From: a virus
DNA length: 64,000 nt
Strand: one strand, 5' to 3'
IMG/VR virus record: IMGVR_UViG_3300037189_018453
Coordinates: 30,271 to 94,270 of that record
Shown here: positions 29,860 through 37,698 of the stretch, in pieces
Layout of the letters: every line of letters begins with the position of its first letter
Numbering within the stretch: position 1 is the first letter of the stretch
The notes under the pieces: generated by a model
Databases searched by the model: none
Seen by the model: the letters and a program-made list of their open reading frames with translations, nothing else
What the model was told of the DNA's origin: nothing
Made by a program: the position numbers and the translations under genes

Positions 29860-30588
29860 TTATTTCCAGTCTCCTGAATAGCCCATGATGCTTTCTAATA
29901 TCTCAGACGTATTCTGTTGATATTTGGACAAAAGTCTAATAATATTAACAGCATCATCATGAGATATATTATATATGTTATCGACAGATAATTTATTTTC
30001 GGTCAATAACTTACTTACATTTATATTAAGTCTTTGAGCCATAATGTCAATAAAATTAATTTGAGCATTACTAATTCGAGATACTGTATTAGCATCAGGA
30101 TTATCATCAATTTCTTTTGACAGTTCTTCAGCGGCCACAACTTTTCTCAATTTCAATGCTCTGCGTAAGGCTCTGCCTTCTGCTCTGGTTTCAGCGACGG
30201 CCACAGGATGGTTTCGATATACTTTGTCACAGTTGCCCCAATAAACGTCTGCTGCGCCGTCTACAGTGATTACATTTAATTCAGCCCTGGAACATGACTC
30301 TTCATTTAAAACGTAGGTTATAGAGTGAACGACAGTGGCTCTTTTTTCATTATTTGGTTCAGGAGATTGGGCTATTGTTGTTGTTGAGGATATAACTTTA
30401 CAATTTAGGGCTACTTCGAAAATGCGACGTAAACCATCTGTAGTGGGATTGTCCGATATTTTTTCATCATCGGATAATAGGGCTAATACGTAATCAGTCC
30501 ATTCTAAGTCTGTAATTTTAGGAATTTTGACCTCTATGACCTTGGTATCATTAGCAACAATATCCTGAGACTTTTCTTTTTTAGTCAT
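29860..30588 (-). CDS. Rad52/Sak-like single-strand annealing protein candidate
   Basis: A 242-residue protein. Residues about 75-150 carry a Rad52-like pattern: beta strands, then GAADVYWGN, then a helix AVAETRAEGRALRRALKLR with the basic residues expected for DNA contact. The C-terminal about 75 residues look like a helical accessory domain (SNAQINFIDIMAQRLNIN). The family anneals single-stranded DNA during recombination-dependent phage replication. The assignment rests on the TRA.GRALRRAL helix and on the zinc-ribbon neighbour; it may instead be another SSAP family. Interaction with the phage SSB is possible but not shown. Confidence 0.55.
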   Translation of the reverse strand: MTKKEKSQDIVANDTKVIEVKIPKITDLEWTDYVLALLSDDEKISDNPTTDGLRRIFEVALNCKVISSTTTIAQSPEPNNEKRATVVHSITYVLNEESCSRAELNVITVDGAADVYWGNCDKVYRNHPVAVAETRAEGRALRRALKLRKVVAAEELSKEIDDNPDANTVSRISNAQINFIDIMAQRLNINVSKLLTENKLSVDNIYNISHDDAVNIIRLLSKYQQNTSEILESIMGYSGDWK

Positions 30589-30594
30589 AATATA

Positions 30595-31392
30595 TTAATC
30601 CTCAATATTTATTTTTTGGGAAACTTTAGACGATTCACACTGACGAATACACTTAATTAATTGATCATAAATTCTTAAGGCTCTGGCCTTAGAGAAATCT
30701 TTAGTTTGTTTTATGCGAATAAGGTGCCATCCTTTGCCGGTGATTAATCCTTCCTTTTTTTGGTCATACGATATATTTCTTTGCAAAGACTTATCTCCCC
30801 AAACCGGCTCAAAATGAGATGGCCCATCAACTTCTATAGCTATGTTAAGTTTTGGCAAGAATAGGTCAATTTGCAATTTTGTATTGACAAGCGATTGTTC
30901 TTTGTGAAAATTCACAGCATACTTATCCGATATTAATTGATTTAGCAAAAATTTTTCTAGTTTGGATCCTGTTTTACTGGTTAGTCTTACTGCTTCTATC
31001 GCTAGTTGATGTATATTTTGTTTTGTTTGAGTATCCATATTATCCCAATTTTGTTTCGCCTTCTCTTTTCTGATTTCCAATTCCTGATCAGATAAGTTCT
31101 CCCAGCTTTGCATAACTTGAGATCCTATTTTGATTTTAGTTTCTTCTGATCTTTGAGTTCCTTTTGTCGGATGCTTATGCTTACCTGTATTTAGTGCATT
31201 TTTTTGGGCTTCAGATTTGTTGCGTATAGATAGTCCTAATGTTTTAGCATCCCTTCTAATTTTATTAGGATAAGTGTCAAACATAACGGCTATATCAGCA
31301 AAACTTTTGTTCTGTTCAATATATAATTCTGTTAAAATTTTTAATTTATCTTGACTAGATAATGTACTATATAAAGGATTTGATTTGTTCAT
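30595..31392 (-). CDS. Free-standing Vsr/EDxHD-like homing endonuclease candidate
   Basis: A 265-residue protein. The N-terminal part reads as helix-turn-helix and NUMOD-like DNA-binding segments (SFADIAVMFDTYPNKIRRDAK, then repeats of basic helices). Residues about 155-250 form a Vsr-like nuclease: KLEKFLLNQL, then LQIDLFLPKLNIAIEVDGPSH, then a basic stretch and WHLIRIKQ. The Asp, Glu and His residues are in the expected spacing. Such genes behave as mobile homing endonucleases in phages. It overlaps the previous gene by 26 bases and sits between the glycosylation cluster and the annealing protein, consistent with insertion at a gene boundary. Function is inferred. Confidence 0.65.
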   Translation of the reverse strand: MNKSNPLYSTLSSQDKLKILTELYIEQNKSFADIAVMFDTYPNKIRRDAKTLGLSIRNKSEAQKNALNTGKHKHPTKGTQRSEETKIKIGSQVMQSWENLSDQELEIRKEKAKQNWDNMDTQTKQNIHQLAIEAVRLTSKTGSKLEKFLLNQLISDKYAVNFHKEQSLVNTKLQIDLFLPKLNIAIEVDGPSHFEPVWGDKSLQRNISYDQKKEGLITGKGWHLIRIKQTKDFSKARALRIYDQLIKCIRQCESSKVSQKINIED

Positions 31393-31825
31393 AATTAAAA
31401 TTTTCTGAAATAGTTAGAGGTTTTTTCCAGCATATACTGTATAGATCATATAGTTCTTGGGTTTGTGTTATAAAATCAAGATTTTGTTGATTATATATAG
31501 AAGACCATTCCTTATAGGCCGTAGCAGGGTTCTGCGTCCATGGAATGTCTCCGACATATAGTATACGCTTAGTAATATTAGGAAATGTAGAAGTTAAAAT
31601 TACGCTAGGCAAATCAAACAAAAATAATGTGCCCTTAAAAAACTTACACTGTGTTAAGTGCAATATTGGTAAATTTAAAGTTTCTGCTTTTTCTGAATAG
31701 CTATTAAAAATAACGGCTTGATCATATGGATGTTCAAGAGATATGCCTTTTAAGCACTGTAGAATATTATCATAAATATTGTTATTTAGCAGCTTCAACA
31801 ACACAAAGCCAACATCTTTAGACAT
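31367..31825 (-). CDS. Unknown small protein in the glycosyltransferase cluster
   Basis: A 152-residue protein when started at the ATG at 31825, which has a strong AAGGAG site and overlaps the previous stop by 8 bases; the longer frame from 31909 would lie inside that gene. No known domain is recognised. It has alternating hydrophobic strands and an aromatic-rich C-terminus (YDLYSICWKK). Position at the end of a set of glycosyltransferase-like genes suggests a related role. Confidence 0.6.
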   Translation of the reverse strand: MSKDVGFVLLKLLNNNIYDNILQCLKGISLEHPYDQAVIFNSYSEKAETLNLPILHLTQCKFFKGTLFLFDLPSVILTSTFPNITKRILYVGDIPWTQNPATAYKEWSSIYNQQNLDFITQTQELYDLYSICWKKPLTISENFNYEQIKSFI

Positions 31826-32567
31826 TAAAAACTCCTTGCAAAAAATCTTGATACTTAATTGTATTAATTTTTTCTTGATTAGATGCTTCTGTAGTATAGT
31901 TGATAACATTATTAATGTTAACTATTTTACATCCACACTCTATAGCCTCTATAAAATATTCATCTAAATCATAAGTTAAATAATATTCGCTATTCCTTAG
32001 TAATTCCCCCTTGTCCAGTTCGGTCAGCACTCCTAGATTTTGTGGATGCGGAATCCTAGGACTGTCAAATATTTTAATCGGTAATGTAGTGTTGGGATAT
32101 AATACTTTAACTAGATCATTAGGTAAAGACGTTATTTGTTTTGGAGCAAAGTATACTATGGATTTGTTCCTGTGGCGATTATCACTATAGTAAATATTTG
32201 TACTAATGAGATTCTTCGGAATATAAATAATCTTGTCTATATTATGGTCATTAGGCATCATTGACGCTAAAGTCTCGGGAACTAAATGTACACAAGAATC
32301 AGGATAATTTGGTATGAGAAATAATGTTTTTTCGTGATTGTGGTATACATAGATATTCACAGAGTCCTGATAGTCCTCAATAAACTGAGCACATTCTTCA
32401 CTAATTTTATTTGCTACAAATATAATATGTGTTGGTTGATATGAAAAATATAGTCTATATAATTTTTTATCAAATACAGCTGGTTCTACTACAATGTCCT
32501 CTAATTGTAGAACACAAAGATTTTGTATAAATTTACTGTCACAGTATTGTACTAATAGTTTAATCAT
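31818..32567 (-). CDS. Glycosyltransferase-like protein (GT-B-like, weak)
   Basis: A 249-residue protein. The C-terminal half has the shape of a GT-B donor-binding domain: a KSIVYFAP strand, a short helix, then EYYLTYDLDEYFIEAIECGCKIVNI, where E.F...A.ECGC is typical of the glycosyltransferase fold. The N-terminal half is a Rossmann-like alpha/beta segment. Catalytic residues cannot be confirmed. Gene starts overlap by four bases on both sides, so the cluster is translationally coupled. Confidence 0.5.
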   Translation of the reverse strand: MIKLLVQYCDSKFIQNLCVLQLEDIVVEPAVFDKKLYRLYFSYQPTHIIFVANKISEECAQFIEDYQDSVNIYVYHNHEKTLFLIPNYPDSCVHLVPETLASMMPNDHNIDKIIYIPKNLISTNIYYSDNRHRNKSIVYFAPKQITSLPNDLVKVLYPNTTLPIKIFDSPRIPHPQNLGVLTELDKGELLRNSEYYLTYDLDEYFIEAIECGCKIVNINNVINYTTEASNQEKINTIKYQDFLQGVFNV

Positions 32568-33238
32568 ATAAAAACCTTCGCTTTTGCTATATCTTTTTGA
32601 TTGGTAATCTTCATAATTTTGCGTCTATCTATAACACACTTATCTATATCTATGTTTTTAAGTATGTTATTAATTGCTTCGAATAAGTACATTTGCTCAG
32701 AAATATTTTTACCAACAAATTCTTTTGTTGCTTCTATTCCTTCTTTGTTTAAATAAATACATTCTGACCACCTAAAAGGCAAATCATAAAATATATACTC
32801 AGTATAATTACTATCTTGTGAACATCCAAGTTCGAAATTTTCTTTGTCCCTATTTAACAAAAAGACCTTGGAGTGATCCATCAACATAGACTTATCTATA
32901 ACAAGATCTTTTAACAAGACACCACTGCTGATAATTAATAAATTAGAAACGTCTTTATGCTGATCGTAAAATAATTTTAGACTATAGGCCTGATTTGTAT
33001 GCTTATACTCATAATTAATGATATAGTCTATATTTTTATGCTGCTTAATGATATTAAGTATTTTTTCGTATTCAAAACCAAGTATAGTTGTTATTCTAGC
33101 ATGCTTGTCTATGCTACGAGCTTGTGCGATTTGATACTCTATTACTGACAAATTTTTTTTTATTGCCAATAAAGCTTTTGATCCGAGAGATTTCATACCT
33201 TTTGTTATCTCGGGCGCTATAATCAGAATGTCTAACAT
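32564..33238 (-). CDS. Sugar nucleotidyltransferase-like protein
   Basis: A 224-residue alpha/beta protein resembling the NTP_transferase family, which activates a sugar phosphate to a nucleotide sugar. The N-terminal strand and loop (LIIAPEITKGMKSLGSKALLAI) sit where the family has GxGxR...PK, here with Gly, Lys and a SKAL variant. A second strand (TTILGFEYEKIL) and YIINYEYKHTNQAYSL match the body of the fold. The key motif is degenerate, so activity is uncertain. It is coupled by short overlaps to its neighbours, as expected for a pathway feeding the glycosyltransferases beside it. Confidence 0.5.
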   Translation of the reverse strand: MLDILIIAPEITKGMKSLGSKALLAIKKNLSVIEYQIAQARSIDKHARITTILGFEYEKILNIIKQHKNIDYIINYEYKHTNQAYSLKLFYDQHKDVSNLLIISSGVLLKDLVIDKSMLMDHSKVFLLNRDKENFELGCSQDSNYTEYIFYDLPFRWSECIYLNKEGIEATKEFVGKNISEQMYLFEAINNILKNIDIDKCVIDRRKIMKITNQKDIAKAKVFI

Positions 33239-33657
33239 TAGTCTAATGATATTCTTTTAATTGTTATAATTATTTGATTATTTACATGGTCTATTTTTTG
33301 TATTTTTAAATATGGCTTATTAACAGCCAATAATATATCGTCTAAAGACCAAATAGATAGCTTATCCACAAAGGTTTGCAACAGCTTATCTGAAGGGGTA
33401 GAGCCATTTATATATCCAGACAATTGTTTCTTTATGTCTGTTAAAATAATAACTAATAGGCCTGATGGTTTAATTTTTTCTAATAGTTGTTGTATTGAAT
33501 CCGTTGACTGCTTTTTAGTATAATACTCTAAACAATCGCATATTATATTGTCACAAGATAAGTTTATTATCGATCCGGTATCAGTAAGAGGTACTGGAAT
33601 ATATCCTAATGGAACAGTAGTACTTTTATCTCGCACTATGGCAAAATTATGTTTCAT
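33238..33657 (-). CDS. Truncated SAM-methyltransferase-like fragment
   Basis: A 139-residue protein that looks like the second half of a class I methyltransferase: DNIICDCLEYYTK, then IQQLLEKIKPSGLLVIIL (the usual L..IKP.G.L.I strand), then a C-terminal beta hairpin. The N-terminal SAM-binding loop of the family is absent, so it is either inactive, works as a subunit, or has drifted to another role. It overlaps the next gene's end by 4 bases. The fold assignment is moderate. Confidence 0.45.
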   Translation of the reverse strand: MKHNFAIVRDKSTTVPLGYIPVPLTDTGSIINLSCDNIICDCLEYYTKKQSTDSIQQLLEKIKPSGLLVIILTDIKKQLSGYINGSTPSDKLLQTFVDKLSIWSLDDILLAVNKPYLKIQKIDHVNNQIIITIKRISLD

Positions 33658-34517
33658 AAAACGAATATCTCCTTCTTAGCTTTTGTAAGAATATTTGTGA
33701 CTTTGTTACTAAAAGTATTATAGCTATACTGATTATTAATTAACTGTTGGTTAAATTTTATATCTCTATCACTTATGGGCTCTAACATAATATTCTCTAT
33801 CATCTTAGTCAAACCGTCATAATTCATGACTTTATAAACTTCTTTGATATCAGCATTAAGAGAAACCATAGGAGAAGTAATTACTTTGCACCCACAAGCA
33901 GAGGCCAACAGGCTATTGATTGTATTATCCATATCGACAACCACACGATAATCTAATAGTGTTTTTGTAATAATATTAATATCTAATGGTAATATTTGTA
34001 GCAGATCTGCGCCGTGGAATTTATTAACTAGACTAGAATATAGATTATGTATTTGAGTATTATTTGATTGATTAATAAATAATATAGATTTAGTTCTCTC
34101 AGATATTAATTCAGGAACAGGCACTCCATATTCTATTATATAAGTATTGTTCCATGTGCTAGCACCCCAAGCAGCACCTATTTCTTGACTCATAAAGATT
34201 TTATTGGTTTTATCCAAGGCATTTTTTAAAATGACACCGTCTTCTTTTTTAAATTTTACTGGTGGTTTTTGATGAAAGAAAACTAAAGTAGTCAGATGCA
34301 TAGCATTGCACCAACTTTGGGCTTCTTGAACATAATCAAAACCGTTATGTGTAATATATAGATCATAATAATGACTATATATAGAATCTAGACAATAATT
34401 AATATTATCTAAGCTATACATAATAGCGTCGAAACTACTATTATGAGTTCCATATAGAACTCTGATGTCCTTATCTATTACTTTATAGGCGATATTACTA
34501 ATGGTATGTGTAGTCAT
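33654..34517 (-). CDS. Glycosyltransferase-like protein (GT-B-like)
   Basis: A 287-residue protein with a two-domain alpha/beta layout. A late segment YRVVVDMDNTINSLLASACGCKVITSPM resembles the donor-binding loop of GT-B enzymes (SLL.A.ACG..VI.S), and SYNTFSNKVTNIL resembles the C-terminal helix. The cluster position with a nucleotidyltransferase and a longer GT supports a role in making or attaching a glycan. Substrate unknown. Confidence 0.5.
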   Translation of the reverse strand: MTTHTISNIAYKVIDKDIRVLYGTHNSSFDAIMYSLDNINYCLDSIYSHYYDLYITHNGFDYVQEAQSWCNAMHLTTLVFFHQKPPVKFKKEDGVILKNALDKTNKIFMSQEIGAAWGASTWNNTYIIEYGVPVPELISERTKSILFINQSNNTQIHNLYSSLVNKFHGADLLQILPLDINIITKTLLDYRVVVDMDNTINSLLASACGCKVITSPMVSLNADIKEVYKVMNYDGLTKMIENIMLEPISDRDIKFNQQLINNQYSYNTFSNKVTNILTKAKKEIFVL

Positions 34518-35506
34518 ATTATCTTATTAAGATGCTGAGTTTTAAATAATGAGGGTGTTGTTTGCAAGTTCTTAGAACTTATATAAGTTCTAATTGCATT
34601 GTCTATATGTTCTTCATTAATGCTTAAATAACCGCTATGGGCCATCTCAGCATGATCATTAGACTTATATGTTAAATCATTGCTTATATGAATAATGGAT
34701 TTATTAAGAGCTTGTGCGATCTTGAGATTTATAGAATTAGATCCTTTATTATGTAAATCTATTAATATATCACAAGTATTGTGAGCTATAATTAAATTTT
34801 TAAGACTGGTTTGTATTGGAACTGTGATTACCTTATTCAGTCTATTATTAGGGTAATAGTTTGTATAGATATCATTAATTCTTTTGTCTATATATTCTTT
34901 ATCTTTAAAGTCTACGTCTAATAAGTACAAGACTAAAGCCATATTATCTTGATGATTATTTTTAATAAAAGATCGTACCAGAATATTAATATATTCTGTA
35001 TTATCTACAGCATTACCAACAAAATATAATTTCTGTAAACTGCTAAGAATATCTAGATCATAAACATTATTATTAACAGACCCAGAAAATATATCATAAT
35101 CAAAATTTTTAATATTTTTTAGTGTATGATAGCTACTTTTTAAGATTTTATTAGCATCTAACTTATTGTCTAGTAATACCATGTCGAAAGATGCTAGTAT
35201 ATTTTCTTCGTTAAGAGATAGTTTATTAGACCCTAAAATAGGTATGATAATATTTTTGTCTATACCATAGACTCTACTAGCAAACGATATTGGTGAGTGT
35301 TGAATAACACAATCTATATTTTGATTATTATTTTCAGCATTAACCACCTCTAAAGGCAGTTCCGATACGTGGTTACTGTTAGCGATATATACCGGCCTAG
35401 CAACAATATTATGAGCAGTATTAGTGAGTAGTGTTTGCAATATACATAAAGAATGTATACCGTCTAATGAGTTTTGCCTATAGGGACCTATGTATAGAAT
35501 ATTCAT
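34514..35506 (-). CDS. Glycosyltransferase-like protein (GT-B-like)
   Basis: A 330-residue protein starting MNILYIGPYRQNSLDGI, a typical GT-B N-terminal strand and loop. The second half has LYFVGNAVDNTEYINILVRSF and CDILIDLHNKGSNSINLKIAQALN, the latter matching the GT donor-binding loop where a Ser/Asn-rich turn precedes A.A. A highly AT-rich codon use is like its neighbours. Start and stop overlaps with neighbours suggest co-translation. Substrate unknown. Confidence 0.55.
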   Translation of the reverse strand: MNILYIGPYRQNSLDGIHSLCILQTLLTNTAHNIVARPVYIANSNHVSELPLEVVNAENNNQNIDCVIQHSPISFASRVYGIDKNIIIPILGSNKLSLNEENILASFDMVLLDNKLDANKILKSSYHTLKNIKNFDYDIFSGSVNNNVYDLDILSSLQKLYFVGNAVDNTEYINILVRSFIKNNHQDNMALVLYLLDVDFKDKEYIDKRINDIYTNYYPNNRLNKVITVPIQTSLKNLIIAHNTCDILIDLHNKGSNSINLKIAQALNKSIIHISNDLTYKSNDHAEMAHSGYLSINEEHIDNAIRTYISSKNLQTTPSLFKTQHLNKII

Positions 35507-35511
35507 TATTA

Positions 35512-37182
35512 TTAGCTATTAAGTTTTAAATGTGCGTATCTGATAAAATCATCATCAAATTGAATGTTTTTTTGCTTAATCTCTTGAGTACTATTATTAT
35601 TATGTACTATAGTTTCTAAATAAGAGTATATATTTTTAAAATCATATGGCATAATCGATGTAGTGTTTTGATGAACAAATCCATAATCTGCATGATTCAA
35701 TAATTCCAACAAACGATAAGAACCAATCATAGATGGATCATGCATATTATAATTGCATAGATATAATAATTTATCAAAATTACTTTTATAATCCTCTTTT
35801 TGTGGTGTTAATACTGATAACTTTAATATTTCGCCTTTAGACCAATCTTTTCTGATATTAGAATTAGCAAGATTATCAAAATAAGTTTCCCATATGCTGA
35901 TAATATTATTCCAATCATAATGCTCTCTAGTTAGTTCTGCCGTTCTCGTTCTTTTTTGTTCTTTTGCTTGTATAGGTTGTTTGATAAAGTCTAGGATATA
36001 ATTCTTAAGATCTTGATTATCCGGAAATGCTCTCATAGCCTTGGTTTCAAGTTCTTTAAATAATGCTCTAACTTTTATAGGATAAGCTTCTAACTTACTG
36101 ACAATATCACACATAGCACTATAATCAACCGTAGCAATAGGCACACCACAAGCACCAGCTTCTACTTGAGGCATACCAAAACCTTCACATATAGAATATT
36201 GTACGTATAGATCGAATAGATTATATATTTGTGCTAAGGTTTCGGATTTTACTCCGTCTGTTACGGAAGGAAAAGTTGCTGCTTTATTTAGACATTTTTT
36301 ACATACCTTTTGAGGACCACTAAATACCGAACATGATGTGTCCCCACAGTTTCTACATAAATAAGTAAACAAAACCTTATTACTCAGTCTTTGTTCTTTA
36401 AGTAGCTCTGGAATATCCCAGCCCATATCAGGAAAACTTGTATGCAGATATAGGAACACACGTTCACCAACATCTGTATCATCCGACCGTTCTAGTTCGT
36501 CTAATACGGCTCTAAAAGAAGCAAATAGTTCTGGTATTAGTTTACGTTTTTGATTTCTCATAACAGACCCTATAATAATAGCATCGCTAGGAATATCAAA
36601 AGTATTTCTTATTTCTGTACGATTTTGTGGTTTAAAAATATTCAGATCAACACCAGGAGATACTGTATTGATATAATTTATTCTGTTTGAAGATTGTGTC
36701 TTTAATACTTGCGCACCCCAATCTGAATATGTAAAAATAGCATCTGCACCTATAAACGTATCAATCCATTCTTCTTGTTGTGGGGCAGAATCGACTGTTG
36801 GCATCAGCACCCAATGAAAATATTTTCTTAAAGGAGACACAGCTTGATAAGCGCTCATCCAGTAGTCTCTTATATCCACAACTACATCGGGTTCAAAATC
36901 TAATAAAACTTTTTCAAATCTCCATCTTCCGAACTGATTATCTGTTCTAGACTGATATTCTTGATGTCTTGGATCGTTCTCTTTGACGGCGTTCGCATAA
37001 TATCTCCATTTAATGTTAGAATCTCTAGGATCATTAACAAACCCATATGAGGCAAACTCTGCCAATTCATATTTGTTAGTAGCATATAAACGAGATAGTA
37101 GTTCTTTGGCATAGATACCAAAACCAGAATTAATAAAGCTGGCTTCTGAACACAATAGAATTTTTAGCTTATTAGATTTCAT
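35512..37182 (-). CDS. GT4-type glycosyltransferase with inserted Cys cluster
   Basis: A 556-residue protein from the ATG at 37182; the upstream ATG at 37218 would translate through the terminator hairpin, so the shorter start is chosen, although no clear ribosome site is visible. N-terminal Rossmann domain: LKILLCSEASFINSGFGIYAKELL; donor domain: IIIGSVMRNQKRKL, then YVQYSICEGFGMPQVEAGACGVP with the E.FG.P..EA.ACG signature of GT4 enzymes. Between them (about residues 270-300) lies a Cys cluster CRNCGDTSC...CKKC that reads as a zinc ribbon, which is not part of a usual GT4 core. Adds a sugar to an unknown acceptor. This is the clearest enzyme of the cluster. Confidence 0.75.
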   Translation of the reverse strand: MKSNKLKILLCSEASFINSGFGIYAKELLSRLYATNKYELAEFASYGFVNDPRDSNIKWRYYANAVKENDPRHQEYQSRTDNQFGRWRFEKVLLDFEPDVVVDIRDYWMSAYQAVSPLRKYFHWVLMPTVDSAPQQEEWIDTFIGADAIFTYSDWGAQVLKTQSSNRINYINTVSPGVDLNIFKPQNRTEIRNTFDIPSDAIIIGSVMRNQKRKLIPELFASFRAVLDELERSDDTDVGERVFLYLHTSFPDMGWDIPELLKEQRLSNKVLFTYLCRNCGDTSCSVFSGPQKVCKKCLNKAATFPSVTDGVKSETLAQIYNLFDLYVQYSICEGFGMPQVEAGACGVPIATVDYSAMCDIVSKLEAYPIKVRALFKELETKAMRAFPDNQDLKNYILDFIKQPIQAKEQKRTRTAELTREHYDWNNIISIWETYFDNLANSNIRKDWSKGEILKLSVLTPQKEDYKSNFDKLLYLCNYNMHDPSMIGSYRLLELLNHADYGFVHQNTTSIMPYDFKNIYSYLETIVHNNNSTQEIKQKNIQFDDDFIRYAHLKLNS

Positions 37183-37189
37183 AGATATA

Positions 37190-37217
37190 AAAATATGGGG
37201 GTATATTTCAACCCCCA
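37190..37217 (-). terminator. Rho-independent terminator after ssb
   Basis: A perfect 7-bp stem with five G-C pairs (arms at 37196-37202 and 37211-37217, 8-base loop) is followed on the - strand by a T-rich stretch. It lies 35 bases after the ssb stop and just before the glycosyltransferase start, so it should end the replication transcript. Confidence 0.75.
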
Positions 37218-37252
37218 CATTTCTCGATTCTTTAAGACTATATTAGATATGA

Positions 37253-37627
37253 TTAAAAAGCCACTGGCTCTTGTGTTTGTCCTTGCTTGTTCCCCTTGGT
37301 CAAACGAGTAATCTTGGAAAAGTTATTAACTCTAACCTTAAGACTACTATGCTTAACACCATCCTTTTCCCAGGTATCATTTCTTAATGATCCTTCAATC
37401 ATTACTAGATCGCCTTTCTTGAACGATTCTGCGATCATATCTGCACCGCTATCCCATGCTTCGCAATTAATAAAAGAGGTAATCTTATCTTTTTCTCCGC
37501 TGTTCTTAGTATACTCTCGACTAACTGCGACAGTAAAATTAACAACAGATGTTTGCTTGCCTCCAGTATTAACTACTCTTAGTTCTGGATCACGAGCTAA
37601 ATTACCTCTAAGCAATGTAATATTCAT
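37253..37627 (-). CDS. ssb: Single-stranded DNA-binding protein
   Basis: A 124-residue OB-fold SSB of bacterial type: MNITLLRGNLARDPELR at the start, then SVVNFTVAVSREYT, then FINCEAWDSGADMIAE, then GDLVMIEGSLRNDTW. It coats single-stranded DNA in replication and recombination. The start at 37627 has a GGAG site; the longer frame to 37711 runs into the polymerase gene and the promoter. The C-terminus is short and ends in PVAF, without the acidic tail and final Phe motif of E. coli SSB (it does end in Phe). The gene has its own promoter and terminator, so it can be expressed apart from the operon. Confidence 0.93.
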   Translation of the reverse strand: MNITLLRGNLARDPELRVVNTGGKQTSVVNFTVAVSREYTKNSGEKDKITSFINCEAWDSGADMIAESFKKGDLVMIEGSLRNDTWEKDGVKHSSLKVRVNNFSKITRLTKGNKQGQTQEPVAF

Positions 37628-37670
37628 ATCAAATCTCCGTTTAAAAATTAAAAAGGTCACACAACGATTT

Positions 37671-37698
37671 ATAATAGGCCGAACGAGATCAGTGTCAA
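37671..37698 (-). promoter_or_regulatory. Sigma70-like promoter for ssb
   Basis: On the - strand a perfect -35 box TTGACA (37693-37698) is followed after 16 bases by TATTAT (37671-37676). The -35 box overlaps the stop codon of the upstream polymerase gene, and the ssb start lies about 44 bases after the -10 box. Confidence 0.65.

Noticed and set aside
31826-31909. Longer N-terminus for the gene at 31367
   Set aside because: The upstream part is a Lys/Ile-rich shadow inside the previous gene, and the ATG at 31825 has a strong AAGGAG site.
37183-37218. Upstream ATG for the GT4 glycosyltransferase
   Set aside because: It would place the terminator hairpin inside the coding sequence and adds residues not typical of the GT4 N-terminus.
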